Positions 1-9,214 of a DNA stretch of 64,000 bases are shown piece after piece. Source of the stretch: Desulfobacteraceae bacterium (GTDB lineage Bacteria; Desulfobacterota; Desulfobacteria; Desulfobacterales; Desulfobacteraceae); assembly GCA_016744295.1 (NCBI GenBank), contig JADGEQ010000017.1, positions 62,001-126,000 on the forward strand, read 5' to 3'. Below the pieces are notes generated by a model. The model was not told the origin of the DNA. It saw only the letters and a program-made list of their open reading frames with translations, and searched no databases. Position 1 is the first letter of the stretch, and the number at the start of each line of letters is the position of its first letter. The position numbers and the translations under genes were made by a program.

Positions 1-2528
1 TGGAGACCCTGAAAACCAAGCTCACCGAAGAGATGATTGTGGTAACCCTTATCTGCGTGATCTTTCTGCTCCATTTCAGATCTGCCTTTGTGGCAATTTT
101 CACACTTCCCGTGGGCATATTGATGTCTTTTCTGATCATGTATCCCTTTGGAGTGAATGCCAACATCATGAGTCTGGGTGGGATTGCCATTGCCATCGGG
201 GTCATGGTGGATGCCTCCATTGTGATGGTGGAAAATGCCCACAAGCACCTGGAACGGGATCGTGGGAAAAAGAGTCATACCCAGATCATCATCGACGCCT
301 CCAAGGAAGTGGGGCCGGCCTTGTTCTTCAGCCTTTTGATCATTACGGTCTCTTTTCTGCCGGTGTTCAGCCTCACGGAACAGTCGGGCCGGATGTTTCG
401 GCCCCTGGCCTATACCAAAACCACGGCCATGGCCGCCTCTTCCATTCTGGCCATCACCATTATTCCGGTGCTCATGACCTTTTTTGTCCGGGAGAATCCC
501 ATTGATCCGGAATTATCCCGGTCCAACAAGATAAAGATATGGATACTGGCCATGGCAGGACCTCCCCTGACCGTTGTCGGCCTGGGTCTTGCCGGGTTTA
601 AACTGCCCGAATTAAGCCTGGTTGCGGCCCTTGGACTTTCCCTGTTTCTGGGGCTGTGTCTTTCCCCCCAGCGAATCATCCCCGAAGAAAAAAATCCCTT
701 GAACCGGTTTTTGATCCGGATCTATCTGCCCGCCATCAAATGGGTATTAAAATGGCGGAAGGTAACCGTTGTCATTGCCCTTGCGGCTGTTGCCGTGACC
801 TGGTATCCCATGCAAAACGTGGGCAGCGAATTCATGCCCCCATTGAACGAGGGGGATCTTTTGTACATGCCCACCACCCTGCCCGGGATCTCCATCACCA
901 AGGCAAAGGAGCTGCTCCAGCAGACCGACAAGATCATCCAGCGGTTTCCCGAAGTGAAAAGCACCCTGGGAAAGATCGGTCGTGCAGAGACCTCAACAGA
1001 TCCGGCTCCTCTGTCCATGATCGAAACCGTGATCATGCTCAGGCCCCAGGTTGAGTATGAACAGATTGAAAAGGAGCGGTTTTATTCAGGCTGGCTTGAT
1101 TCAGACGGACCGGCCTGGCTGAAAAAGCCTCTGACCTGGGTCTGGCCGGAGCAGGTACGGGGAAAGATTCTCCATGAATGGCGGAAGAAACCCATCAACT
1201 GGTTTTTTTCAGGCTGGCCCGGCCTTTTAAAAGCCCCCTTCACCTGGATCCTGCCACAAGATCGGTATATCACCATCCAGGAGCTGTCCGACGACCTGGA
1301 TCAGGCGGTGAAGTTTCCAGGGCTGACCAATGCCTGGACCATGCCCATCAAGACAAGGATCGATATGCTCTCCACGGGCATTAAAACCCCGGTGGGCATC
1401 AAGATCATGGGACCGGACCTGTCCATCCTGGCAGGTCTCGGCGAACAGATTGAAGCACAGCTCAGAAATGAAAAAGGCACCCGGTCGGTATTTTCCGAGC
1501 GGGTCACCGGGGGCAATTACCTTGATTTTACCATCAAAAGAGAGGAAATCGCCCGGTACGGCCTGACAATACAGGATGTCCAGGATATCATCAAGACGGC
1601 CATCGGCGGGATGAATGTGACCTATACCGTCGAGGGGTTGGAACGGTATCCGGTCAACCTGCGCTACAATCGTAAATTTCGGGATAACATTGACGAGCTG
1701 CGCCGGGTGTTTGTGCCCACACCTTCCGGCGCCCAGGTGCCCCTGACCCAATTGGCGGATATTTCCATTAAAAAGGGGCCTGCCGGCATCAAAAGTGAGA
1801 ACTCCAAACGCAGTGCCTGGGTGTTTGTGGATATTCAAAATATGGATATCGGCAGCTATGTGAAGCAGGCCCGGCGGTTGGTGGACAAGAACATTGAGCT
1901 GCCGTCTGGATATTCCCTTGTCTGGTCCGGCCAGTATGCGTATATGGAAAAGGCCCGGAAAACTCTGAACATCATTGTACCGGCGACCCTGCTGGTGATC
2001 TTTATCCTGCTCTTTATCCACTTTAACAATATCATCGAGGTGGTCATTGTGATGGCCAGCCTTCCCTTTGCCCTTCTGGGCGGGTTCTGGCTCATTTATA
2101 TGCTGGGATACAACATGTCCGTTGCCGTGGGCGTAGGATTCATTGCCCTGGCAGGCCTTGCCACGGAAACAGGCATTGTCATGCTGGTCTACCTGGATGA
2201 GGTATTCAAGCGCAAAACAAAAGAGAATCAGATGAACACGGCTGCCGATCTCCATGCCGCCATTGTGGAGGGCGCCGTGGACAGGGTCCGGCCCAAGATC
2301 ATGACCGTTGCCACCACCCTGATCGGTCTTCTGCCGGTGATGTATGGTTCAGGGGCCGGCTCCCAAATCATGAAACGAATTGCAGCCCCCATGGTGGGGG
2401 GCCTTATCTCCTCCACCATTATGACATTAATCATCATCCCGGTGATCTACGATCTGTGGAAAACCCGGGAACTTAATACGCAGGTCAACCCCAACAAAAA
2501 GGAAGTTATCCATGAAGAAACTATTTAA
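1..2528 (+). CDS. Heavy-metal RND efflux pump, CusA/CzcA type (5' truncated by window)
   Basis: Inner-membrane RND proton antiporter of the heavy-metal efflux (HME) type, which would move Cu/Ag or Zn/Co/Cd-like cations outward with a periplasmic adaptor and an outer-membrane channel. The reading frame is open from base 3, so the N-terminus lies outside the window. About 840 residues are visible, against 1,030-1,070 for the family. The TM4 motif (VMVDASIVMVENA, nt 205-243) carries the charged residues typical of HME pumps. The C-terminal TM block (LAGLATETGIVML) and the final TM helix are present. A Trp/Pro-rich insert of about 60 residues (nt 1080-1270) contains an internal near-duplication. 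The stop overlaps the next gene by 17 bases. Metal specificity cannot be read from the visible part; the Met/His-rich neighbour favours copper or silver (inference). Confidence 0.9.
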   Translation, partial: ETLKTKLTEEMIVVTLICVIFLLHFRSAFVAIFTLPVGILMSFLIMYPFGVNANIMSLGGIAIAIGVMVDASIVMVENAHKHLERDRGKKSHTQIIIDASKEVGPALFFSLLIITVSFLPVFSLTEQSGRMFRPLAYTKTTAMAASSILAITIIPVLMTFFVRENPIDPELSRSNKIKIWILAMAGPPLTVVGLGLAGFKLPELSLVAALGLSLFLGLCLSPQRIIPEEKNPLNRFLIRIYLPAIKWVLKWRKVTVVIALAAVAVTWYPMQNVGSEFMPPLNEGDLLYMPTTLPGISITKAKELLQQTDKIIQRFPEVKSTLGKIGRAETSTDPAPLSMIETVIMLRPQVEYEQIEKERFYSGWLDSDGPAWLKKPLTWVWPEQVRGKILHEWRKKPINWFFSGWPGLLKAPFTWILPQDRYITIQELSDDLDQAVKFPGLTNAWTMPIKTRIDMLSTGIKTPVGIKIMGPDLSILAGLGEQIEAQLRNEKGTRSVFSERVTGGNYLDFTIKREEIARYGLTIQDVQDIIKTAIGGMNVTYTVEGLERYPVNLRYNRKFRDNIDELRRVFVPTPSGAQVPLTQLADISIKKGPAGIKSENSKRSAWVFVDIQNMDIGSYVKQARRLVDKNIELPSGYSLVWSGQYAYMEKARKTLNIIVPATLLVIFILLFIHFNNIIEVVIVMASLPFALLGGFWLIYMLGYNMSVAVGVGFIALAGLATETGIVMLVYLDEVFKRKTKENQMNTAADLHAAIVEGAVDRVRPKIMTVATTLIGLLPVMYGSGAGSQIMKRIAAPMVGGLISSTIMTLIIIPVIYDLWKTRELNTQVNPNKKEVIHEETI

Positions 2529-2979
2529 ATCAATTGTTACTTTTATTCTTTTCTCCCTGCTTTCAGCAAGTCTTGCCTTTGCCGGCAGCGAGATGGCCGG
2601 CCACGACATGTCAGGTCACGACATGTCCAAAGACAAAATCGGAGATCTTATCCATGAATCCATGGTGGACGGCTATATGCTTTCATACTATCTCATGGAC
2701 CTTAGGGACGGGCAAGGGAATGAGAAAAAAGAAATGGACAAACCCCACCACATCATGGTCTATATCATGGACAAAGAACACAAACCTGTTCTCAAGGGAA
2801 CGGTCGGGTTCATGATCAAGGATGAAAAGGGAACCCCCCAGAAATCCATGGCCATGTATATGAGCAAAGGGTTCGGCATCACGGCGGATATGAAGGACAA
2901 AGGCGTCTATACCATTACGGCCAAGGCCCTTGTGGGAGATAGCAAACTTATGGACAGCTTTACCCATGAGATAAAATAA
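2512..2979 (+). CDS. Secreted Met/His-rich protein, putative periplasmic metal-binding partner of the RND pump
   Basis: A 155-residue protein with a clear signal peptide (KK then a hydrophobic stretch ending SLAFAG, about residues 1-25). Next comes a His/Met/Asp-rich segment with repeated GHDMS units (residues 28-42). The remaining domain of about 110 residues has many Met and His residues and alternating hydrophobic segments that suggest a beta-rich fold. I cannot assign a family with certainty. The start lies inside the end of the RND pump gene (17-base overlap), so the two are translationally coupled. The composition and location suggest periplasmic binding of Cu(I)/Ag(I), a role filled by CusF elsewhere, but I see no CusF sequence motif. 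Function is therefore inference. Confidence 0.7.
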   Translation: MKKLFKSIVTFILFSLLSASLAFAGSEMAGHDMSGHDMSKDKIGDLIHESMVDGYMLSYYLMDLRDGQGNEKKEMDKPHHIMVYIMDKEHKPVLKGTVGFMIKDEKGTPQKSMAMYMSKGFGITADMKDKGVYTITAKALVGDSKLMDSFTHEIK

Positions 2980-3001
2980 TCTCTCCCCCTTTGGCATAAT
3001 A

Positions 3002-3037
3002 ATGGGTGCGGTAAAGATATATTTTTCCCGCACCCAT
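3002..3037 (+). terminator. Hairpin between the Met/His-rich protein and cytochrome c genes
   Basis: Perfect 10-base inverted repeat (ATGGGTGCGG / CCGCACCCAT) with a 16-base AT-rich loop, starting 22 bases after the stop at 2979. There is no clean T-run after the stem, so this may be an attenuator or mRNA-stabilising hairpin rather than a classical intrinsic terminator. Confidence 0.4.
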
Positions 3038-3088
3038 ACTTTCAAAGACCAGGGATTTCCCCGTTTTTTTATACAAAGGAGGATAAGA

Positions 3089-3529
3089 ATGAATTCCCAT
3101 GTCAGTCATGTTTCTTTTTTATGTATCTTTGTTTTTCTTTTGTCCGGATCCGCCCTATGGGCCTATGGCGATAAACATCCGGAAAAGAAAAAAATACAGA
3201 AGCACCACTGGGCAGCCCCGCCCGAGGAAAGCAAACGCACCAACCCGGTCTTTCTTTCAGACGACTCTGTTTTGCGCGGGCAAACCCTTTACCTTGAAAA
3301 CTGCACAGGCTGTCACGGTAGAAATGCAGATGGGAGGGGAACAGATGGGAAAGACATGACCCCCAGACCCAGTAATCTAAGAGCAATGGCCGGTCATCAC
3401 TCGGATGGGGACATGGCATGGAAAATCAAAAAAGGAAAAGGCCCCATGCCGGGCTGGGAAGATATTCTCTCAGAAGAAGAGATCTGGGATCTGGTCAATT
3501 TTATTCAAACCCTGAAAGAAAACAATTAA
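3089..3529 (+). CDS. Small class I-like monoheme cytochrome c
   Basis: A 146-residue secreted c-type cytochrome. The chosen ATG at 3089 follows a strong ribosome site (AAAGGAGG) and gives a good signal peptide; an upstream in-frame ATG at 3002 would add a non-signal extension. One heme-attachment motif (CTGCH) lies near residues 72-76, and a candidate distal Met ligand sits in the motif KGPMPGW. The C-terminal helix (EEEIWDLVNFIQTL) is typical of cytochrome_CBB3/class I domains. It probably carries electrons in the periplasm. Its partner is not in the window. The last 4 bases overlap the stop of the convergent regulator gene. Confidence 0.85.
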   Translation: MNSHVSHVSFLCIFVFLLSGSALWAYGDKHPEKKKIQKHHWAAPPEESKRTNPVFLSDDSVLRGQTLYLENCTGCHGRNADGRGTDGKDMTPRPSNLRAMAGHHSDGDMAWKIKKGKGPMPGWEDILSEEEIWDLVNFIQTLKENN

Positions 3530-4884
3530 CTTATATCATATTTTTTAAGCTTATTGTTCAGTGTGGTTCTCGTGATATTTAAAATCCTTGCCGCCTGACT
3601 CTTGTTCCCCTTTGTTTCCTCCAGGGTTTGCTTGATGGCGATGGCTTCAACATCACCCAGGGATCTTCTGCCGATGGCAGCCCCGTTCTGGAATTCGGTT
3701 TCAGGCCTGTACTTTTCGAGAACAGCGGGCAATAAATCCTTTTCAGATATATATTGGCCCATGCAGAGGATAACCGCCCGTTCCAGGCAGTTTTCAAGTT
3801 CTCTGACGTTTCCGGGCCAGGCGTACCCGGACAAGGCATCCATGGCCCTGGGTGTAAATCCCTTCAGATCCTTTCGATTTCTTTTTGAATATTTTGTAAG
3901 AAAATGCTGGGCAAGAAGGGGGATATCCCCCATTCTCTCTCTCAGGGGCGGAGCCTCTATGTTGATGACATTGAGACGATAAAACAAATCTTCCCGGAAA
4001 TTTGTATTTTTAACCGCCAACGCAAGATCCCGGTTTGTGGCTGCGATAATGCGGACGTCCACCTTGATGGTATTGTCTCCCCCCACCCGCTGAATCTCTT
4101 TTTCCTGGATGGTTCTGAGCAGTTTCACCTGCATGGAAAGAGGCATTTCCCCGATTTCATCCAAAAATATGGACCCCTTATCCGCCTGTTTGAACAACCC
4201 GTCCCGTCCCCTGTCCGCACCGGTAAAGGCCCCTTTTTCATGACCAAACAATTCCGATTCCAACAGGGTTTCGGTCAGGGCGGCACAATTTACAACCACC
4301 AGTGGATAAGTTTTCCGGTCACTGGTTTTATGGATCGCCTTTGCAAAAAGTTCCTTGCCAGTACCGCTCTCCCCGGTAATCAGAATATTCGCATCGGTTG
4401 GTGCACTTATTTTCGCGATGTCTTTAACCTTTTGCATGGCCGGACTTGAACCAATGATATCCGCAAACCGGTTCTCCGAGAGAATTTTTTCTTTGAGTTC
4501 CCGATTTTCAAGAGAAAGTTTCAAGTGGTTCATGGCCCGTTCTAACGTGAGTTTAAGCTCATCAAAATTCAAGGGCTTGGTCAGATAATCATAGGCCCCA
4601 AGTTTCATGGCGGCAACCGCTTTATCCACGGAAGAATAAGCCGTCATGATAATAATGGGGATAGACGGGTTGAATTCCTTGATCCGCTTTAGCGCTTCTA
4701 TGCCATTTACAGTGGACATGCGAACATCCATGAGAATCAGATCATGGGGATTTTCCCGGGCTGCCCGGATGGCCTCCTCCCCGTCGGTTGCTCGTTCAAC
4801 CCTGTGTCCCAGGCTGCTTAAAACGGTGTTTAACATGGTAAGATGTCCCGCATCATCATCCACTATCAAGATCCGTCCTTTCAT
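3526..4884 (-). CDS. NtrC-family sigma-54-dependent response regulator
   Basis: A 452-residue three-domain regulator. The receiver domain (1-120) has the acidic pair D10/D11 and phospho-acceptor D53 (ILMDVRM). A sigma-54-interaction AAA+ domain (about 140-380) carries Walker A GESGTGKE, the sigma-54 contact loop GAFTGA and Walker B ADKGSIFLDEIG. A Fis-type helix-turn-helix is at the C-terminus (GNKSQAARILNITRTTL). Once phosphorylated by the neighbouring kinase it should activate RpoN-dependent promoters. It is translated with the kinase (ATGA overlap at 4881-4884). The architecture matches ZraR/AtoC/HydG. Proximity to the metal pump makes a ZraSR-like metal or envelope-stress role plausible, but I could not find a convincing -24/-12 promoter nearby. 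Confidence 0.93.
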   Translation of the reverse strand: MKGRILIVDDDAGHLTMLNTVLSSLGHRVERATDGEEAIRAARENPHDLILMDVRMSTVNGIEALKRIKEFNPSIPIIIMTAYSSVDKAVAAMKLGAYDYLTKPLNFDELKLTLERAMNHLKLSLENRELKEKILSENRFADIIGSSPAMQKVKDIAKISAPTDANILITGESGTGKELFAKAIHKTSDRKTYPLVVVNCAALTETLLESELFGHEKGAFTGADRGRDGLFKQADKGSIFLDEIGEMPLSMQVKLLRTIQEKEIQRVGGDNTIKVDVRIIAATNRDLALAVKNTNFREDLFYRLNVINIEAPPLRERMGDIPLLAQHFLTKYSKRNRKDLKGFTPRAMDALSGYAWPGNVRELENCLERAVILCMGQYISEKDLLPAVLEKYRPETEFQNGAAIGRRSLGDVEAIAIKQTLEETKGNKSQAARILNITRTTLNNKLKKYDIS

Positions 4885-6611
4885 GTTAATTTTCCTTTCC
4901 CCAGGGGTAATACGAGTGAAATGGTTGTGCCGGAAGCCTCTGTTTTTGTAATCTGAATGGATCCGTTATGGTTTTCTATAATTTTATAGGCGATGGTCAG
5001 CCCCAGACCGGTACCCTTACTCTTGGTGGTAAAATAGGGGTCAAATATGTGTTTTTGCGCCTCCAGGCCAATACCGGATCCTGTGTCGGAAATATTAACA
5101 ACAAGAGTTGACCCTCTTTGTCCTGCCGTCAACCGGAGCTCTCCACCGCTTTCCATGGACTGGATGGCATTGATATACAAATTTAGCAACACCTGGGTCA
5201 GACGGTCCATATCCGCGTTAATCCCCGGCAGGTTTGGATCGATATCTTTGATGATGCGAATATTGGCAGCTTCGGCTTCGTGGGCGACAATCCGCAGGGA
5301 ATTATTTATCAGATCAATAACCTTAATCTTTCGAAGCCTGAGGTCCGACGGCCTGGCAAATTCAAGCAATTCGGATATGACCCGGTTCACCCGGTCCACT
5401 TCTTCGGTCATCAATTCTGCTGCTTTTCTGTTTTCACTGTCGGCCTCAAACAGGCTTCCAAAATAGGTAACATACCCTTTTATCGCGCTTAGGGGATTTC
5501 TCACTTCATGGGCAATGCCCGCGGCCAGATTTCCAACGGCAGCCAGTTTTTCAATCCGCTGGTTCTTGGTTTCCAGCGCTTTTATCTCGGTTAAATTTTT
5601 AAAAACAAACATAACCCCAATGTAATTATTGTCTTCTCCATGGATATGGGTCACACTGGCCGCCACCGGAATGGGGGGGCTGTTATCCGAGGCAAGAAAA
5701 ATCTCTTTTTCTGCCAGGAACTGACCGGTCTTGATCATCTCCTGCAGGACCCAGATATTTTTTGGAAGCAGGGCCTTGGCGCTGGGGCTTTTTATCTCCT
5801 CTTTCCCGATTCCAAGCAGGTTGCAGGCGACCCCATTGGTATATAAAATTTGGTCGCGGGTATCCATTACAAGGATACCCAGAGGCAAGTGGGTAACCAC
5901 CTCGGATGCAAGCTTCCGGGTCTCCTGGAGAAGCTTTGTAGAGCGGGTATGACTCTGGGCCCAGAAAAGCGAAATCACCCCGGCAATCCCCAGGGAAATG
6001 ATAATGGCGGCCATGACAAAATTATGCCTTAGATCCTCTGACATGGCCTTTTCAAAATGAACGATATGCATGCCGATGAAAATATAGGGCCGGTTGTTGG
6101 GATCCAGCATTTCTTTTGAGACCCTGCTTTTTTCCCAACCCGGGTCCCCTTGCCCTGAAGGATTAAGAACCGGCAAAAACGTTTTGTATACCTCAAAATA
6201 TTTTATTCCGTTCCGAGGTTCAACAATTCTCCAGTGGGGAATATTGGAAGGAACAAGTTTTTTTAACACCCCTTGATCCAAAAACTTTTTCCCAATCAGC
6301 TCCCGGGCATTATGGGCCAGGATTATCCCGAATCTGTCCACAATACTGATATAAGAAATATCCGGCAGGGCAGCGGTCTCCTCCAGGAGAACCTGCAGAT
6401 GGCTTTCATTGGGACCCATCATACCCATCATGCCGGTACGGGTTCCCGCCTCAAAGGACCGGATCAGGGCAGCTCCTTTTTCTTCTAACAGGGTTCCCAT
6501 CCGCTCTTTATCCCTGCTGTAGTTAACAATTCCCAAAAAAACGACAACAACCATGAGAACCAGGCTGGTGCCAATGGTCATCCAGGGAGATATATAAATT
6601 TTAGACTGCAT
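4881..6611 (-). CDS. Membrane sensor histidine kinase (ZraS/HydH-like)
   Basis: A 576-residue kinase. TM1 is near residues 10-28. A periplasmic sensor of about 165 residues resembles a single-Cache fold and contains a Met-rich stretch (GMMGMMGP). TM2 is near 193-213, followed by a PAS domain (about 230-345). A HisKA domain has the H-box AHEVRNP (His near 368), and an HATPase_c domain shows NLYINA, DTGSGI and GTGLGL boxes. It is cotranscribed with, and overlaps by 4 bases, the NtrC-type regulator downstream. The Met-rich periplasmic segment could bind soft metals, which fits the neighbouring RND pump, though this is inference. Confidence 0.92.
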   Translation of the reverse strand: MQSKIYISPWMTIGTSLVLMVVVVFLGIVNYSRDKERMGTLLEEKGAALIRSFEAGTRTGMMGMMGPNESHLQVLLEETAALPDISYISIVDRFGIILAHNARELIGKKFLDQGVLKKLVPSNIPHWRIVEPRNGIKYFEVYKTFLPVLNPSGQGDPGWEKSRVSKEMLDPNNRPYIFIGMHIVHFEKAMSEDLRHNFVMAAIIISLGIAGVISLFWAQSHTRSTKLLQETRKLASEVVTHLPLGILVMDTRDQILYTNGVACNLLGIGKEEIKSPSAKALLPKNIWVLQEMIKTGQFLAEKEIFLASDNSPPIPVAASVTHIHGEDNNYIGVMFVFKNLTEIKALETKNQRIEKLAAVGNLAAGIAHEVRNPLSAIKGYVTYFGSLFEADSENRKAAELMTEEVDRVNRVISELLEFARPSDLRLRKIKVIDLINNSLRIVAHEAEAANIRIIKDIDPNLPGINADMDRLTQVLLNLYINAIQSMESGGELRLTAGQRGSTLVVNISDTGSGIGLEAQKHIFDPYFTTKSKGTGLGLTIAYKIIENHNGSIQITKTEASGTTISLVLPLGKGKLT

Positions 6612-6847
6612 ATGACCGCCTGATTGCTTTAGATTTCATCTAAATAGAGTGGTGTATAATTATTGAATATATCCATCCAGGAATCAAGTGATTTCCAGGA
6701 GAGGGGGTAACGGCGCTAATTGTCTGCCAAGATTTCCTTTTCATATTGCTCTTTTGAATAAAATTGCATATGCTACTCGGTTGATATATTGGATCAGCCA
6801 CTATATTTGCAATTTAACAGAAAAACGGGCACAGAAAACGGGCAACC

Positions 6848-8173
6848 ATGTTCAAAGAGAATATCAAAAAAACAATCCACCTGTCCCTGCCCATGATTGT
6901 GGGTCAGATCGGCCAGCTTTCCATGTCGGTGGCGGACAATATCATGGTGGGCCGGGTGGGTACAGACACCCTGGCAGCAGCAGCCATTGGCAATGCTCTG
7001 TTTACCCTTATCATGGTGGTGGGGTTAGGAATTTCCATGGCAATTACACCCCTGGCAGCCATTGCCGCTGGTGCGGGAAAGGACCGGGACTGCGGCGTCG
7101 TGCTGCGGCAGGGTCTGATTGTCAACCTTTTGTCCGGGGTATTTCTCTGCGGACTGACCTTTGCCGGGGCAGAATCCATTCGATTTATGAACCAGCCAGA
7201 AGCCATTGTGAAACCGGCAATCCTCTATATGCAAGTGCTGGGATTTTCCATGCTTCCGCTGATGCTCTTCCAGTCCTTTCGCCAATTTGCCGAAGGTGTC
7301 AGTTTTCTGAAACCGGCCATGGTCATTACCCTTATGGCCAACCTGGTCAATATAGTTGTCAACTGGATCTTTATATACGGAAACCTTGGAGCGCCAGCCC
7401 TGGGGCTCACCGGAGCCGGGATTGCCACCTTCTCCTCCCGGGCCTTCATGGCCCTGTTGCTGATGTGGGTCATCATGACAGCCCCCTCACTAAAAAGATT
7501 TGACCCCTCGTTGCGGTATCGGAAAATTGATATTTCCATGATAAAAAAACTATTAACCATCGGTATCCCCGGTGCATGTCAATATTTTTTCGAGGTATCT
7601 GCCTTTGCAGCCTCCTCGGTGATGGTGGGGTGGATGGGCACCCAGGCCCTGGCCGCCCACCAGATAGCCCTAAACCTGGCCTCCATTTCCTTTATGGTGG
7701 CCATGGGCATTTCCGCTGCTGGCACCATACGGGTAAGCAATGCCGTGGGCAAAGGGTCAATCACTGATGTGCGGGCTGCGGGATTTTCCGCCGCCCTGGT
7801 CTGCGCCGGATTCATGGCAAGCGCAGGGGTTGTTTTTGTCCTGTTCCGATATTCTCTGCCCGGTTTATATGTGTCGGACAATGCGGTTATAGAAATGGCG
7901 GCTTCCCTGTTGGTGATTGTGGCCTTTTTCCAGATATCCGACGGAACCCAGGCCGTGGGCCTGGGCATTTTGCGGGGAATCACAGACATGAAAATTCCCA
8001 CCCTCATCACCCTGGCCGCCTATTGGGTCATTGGCCTGCCCTCGGGCTATGTCCTGGCATTCCAATTTAATTTGGGCATTTATGGGGTCTGGTATGGCTT
8101 ATTGATCAGCCTGTCTGCCTCTGCCCTTTTGATGATGCTTAGATTCCATTCCAAAACGATAATTTTCCCTTAA
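6848..8173 (+). CDS. MATE family multidrug/metabolite exporter
   Basis: A 441-residue polytopic protein with about 12 predicted TM helices in two homologous MATE halves. The first half begins SLPMIVGQIGQLSMSVADNI and the second TIGIPGACQYFFEVSAF, which is the usual repeat pattern. Length is normal for the family. It exports organic cations or other small molecules in exchange for Na+ or H+; substrate is not predictable. The gene stands alone, with 236 bases to the divergent kinase gene and 95 bases to the next gene. The ATG has only a weak upstream ribosome site. Confidence 0.9.
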   Translation: MFKENIKKTIHLSLPMIVGQIGQLSMSVADNIMVGRVGTDTLAAAAIGNALFTLIMVVGLGISMAITPLAAIAAGAGKDRDCGVVLRQGLIVNLLSGVFLCGLTFAGAESIRFMNQPEAIVKPAILYMQVLGFSMLPLMLFQSFRQFAEGVSFLKPAMVITLMANLVNIVVNWIFIYGNLGAPALGLTGAGIATFSSRAFMALLLMWVIMTAPSLKRFDPSLRYRKIDISMIKKLLTIGIPGACQYFFEVSAFAASSVMVGWMGTQALAAHQIALNLASISFMVAMGISAAGTIRVSNAVGKGSITDVRAAGFSAALVCAGFMASAGVVFVLFRYSLPGLYVSDNAVIEMAASLLVIVAFFQISDGTQAVGLGILRGITDMKIPTLITLAAYWVIGLPSGYVLAFQFNLGIYGVWYGLLISLSASALLMMLRFHSKTIIFP

Positions 8174-8176
8174 TTT

Positions 8177-8196
8177 TTCAACGCTTGAATTTTTTT
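8177..8196 (+). terminator. Short hairpin plus T-run after the MATE gene
   Basis: TTCAA-CGC-TTGAA stem-loop followed by a run of seven T, four bases after the MATE stop. The stem is only 5 bp, so termination would be weak. Confidence 0.4.
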
Positions 8197-8268
8197 CTTG
8201 TCTTCATTCGGTTAGACCTGATACAGGTAATCTTCCAGATTTAATAAAAATATTTGGAGCCTGATACC

Positions 8269-9144
8269 ATGGAAACCAAACCCAACAGGGAAGCCGCCTT
8301 ATCCATTAGTGAAACCCGATATCGAACCCTGGTGGAAACCATGGGAGACGGGCTTTCCGAAATAGATGAAAACCTAGTGACCACCTATGCCAATGCCATG
8401 CTTTGCCGCATGTGGGGGAGGTCAAGGGAGGAAATACTGGGGGCCAAGGTGACCCAGTTTCTGGATGACGAGAACCGGGAAATCCTTAGCCTCCAGCAGG
8501 AAAAACGACGGAGAGGTCAGAGCAGTTCCTATGAAATCGTCTGGAATAAAAAAGACGGCCAAAAGTTGCACACCCTCATGACCCCCACCCCTTATTTTGA
8601 TCCCCAGGGCCGGTTCAAGGGCAGTTTTGCCGTCATTACCGACATCTCAAAACAAAAAAAAGAAAAAGACCTGTTGGAAATGCGGGTGAAAGAAAGAACC
8701 ATTGCCCTGGAGTATAAAACAAAGAGTCTTAAAGATGTAAACACCGCCCTGCGGGTGTTGCTTAAAAAACGGGAGCAGGACCAGCATGTTTTAGAAAAAC
8801 AGATGTCGTTAAATGTCCGGGAGCTTGTTTTCCCCTATGTGAACCGCATAAGGGAGACCCAGCTGGATCATATCCAGAAAGACTGTGTGGATATGATGGA
8901 ATCCACCTTAAATGATATTGTATCTCCGTTTTTGCAGAAGTTGCCCCTTGCTTTTTTACGCCTGACCCCTTCGGAAATCCAGGTGGCCAATCTGGTAAAA
9001 CATGGAAAATCCACCAAGGATATTGCCCAGAGCCTTAACCTGTCCGGAAAAACCATTGAGTTTTATAGAAAACGGATTCGTCAAAAAGTAGGAATTACCA
9101 ATAAACAGATCAACCTGAGAACCTTTCTGAATATCCCCCGCTAA
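8269..9144 (+). CDS. PAS-LuxR type transcriptional regulator
   Basis: A 291-residue cytosolic regulator with one PAS domain (about residues 15-130, ending with a PAC-like VITDISKQKKEK), a helical linker with coiled-coil character (about 130-225), and a C-terminal LuxR/GerE helix-turn-helix (LTPSEIQVANLV ... TKDIAQSLNLSGKTIEFYRKRI). I chose the ATG at 8269, preceded by GGAG; an in-frame TTG at 8254 would add five residues. The PAS domain probably senses a small ligand or redox state. The next gene downstream encodes a TRAP binding protein, and AGGTATA dyads lie between them, so it may control uptake of its own ligand (inference). Confidence 0.85.
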   Translation: METKPNREAALSISETRYRTLVETMGDGLSEIDENLVTTYANAMLCRMWGRSREEILGAKVTQFLDDENREILSLQQEKRRRGQSSSYEIVWNKKDGQKLHTLMTPTPYFDPQGRFKGSFAVITDISKQKKEKDLLEMRVKERTIALEYKTKSLKDVNTALRVLLKKREQDQHVLEKQMSLNVRELVFPYVNRIRETQLDHIQKDCVDMMESTLNDIVSPFLQKLPLAFLRLTPSEIQVANLVKHGKSTKDIAQSLNLSGKTIEFYRKRIRQKVGITNKQINLRTFLNIPR

Positions 9145-9175
9145 TTTTGTATTCTGGCAATCCCTGTCAAATACC

Positions 9176-9214
9176 AGGTATATTTTATACCTATTATATC
9201 CCTGAAATATACCT
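9176..9214. promoter_or_regulatory. AGGTATA dyad and extra half-site, candidate operator
   Basis: AGGTATA-TTT-TATACCT forms a perfect 7-base inverted repeat at 9176-9192. A third half-site, AATATACCT at 9206-9214, matches the reverse complement of the first. They sit between the PAS-LuxR gene and the dctP-like gene. LuxR-type regulators bind short dyads as dimers, so this is a reasonable target, but binding is inferred. Confidence 0.4.

Noticed and set aside
1227-2255. Long minus-strand open frame of 342 codons opposite the heavy-metal pump
   Set aside because: It is antisense to a clearly conserved pump, has His/Gln/Gly-rich low-information composition typical of shadow frames, and no ribosome site or family motif.
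2985-3025. Possible sigma-54 promoter (TTGGCATAAT...GGTGC) before the cytochrome gene
   Set aside because: Spacing between the GG and GC elements does not match the required 10 bases.
3002-3088. Upstream start for the cytochrome c gene
   Set aside because: The extension is not signal-like, overlaps the hairpin at 3002-3037, and the ATG at 3089 has a strong ribosome site.
6688-7503. 271-codon frame over the start of the MATE gene
   Set aside because: The other frame encodes a full MATE protein; this one shows Cys/His/Arg-rich shadow composition.
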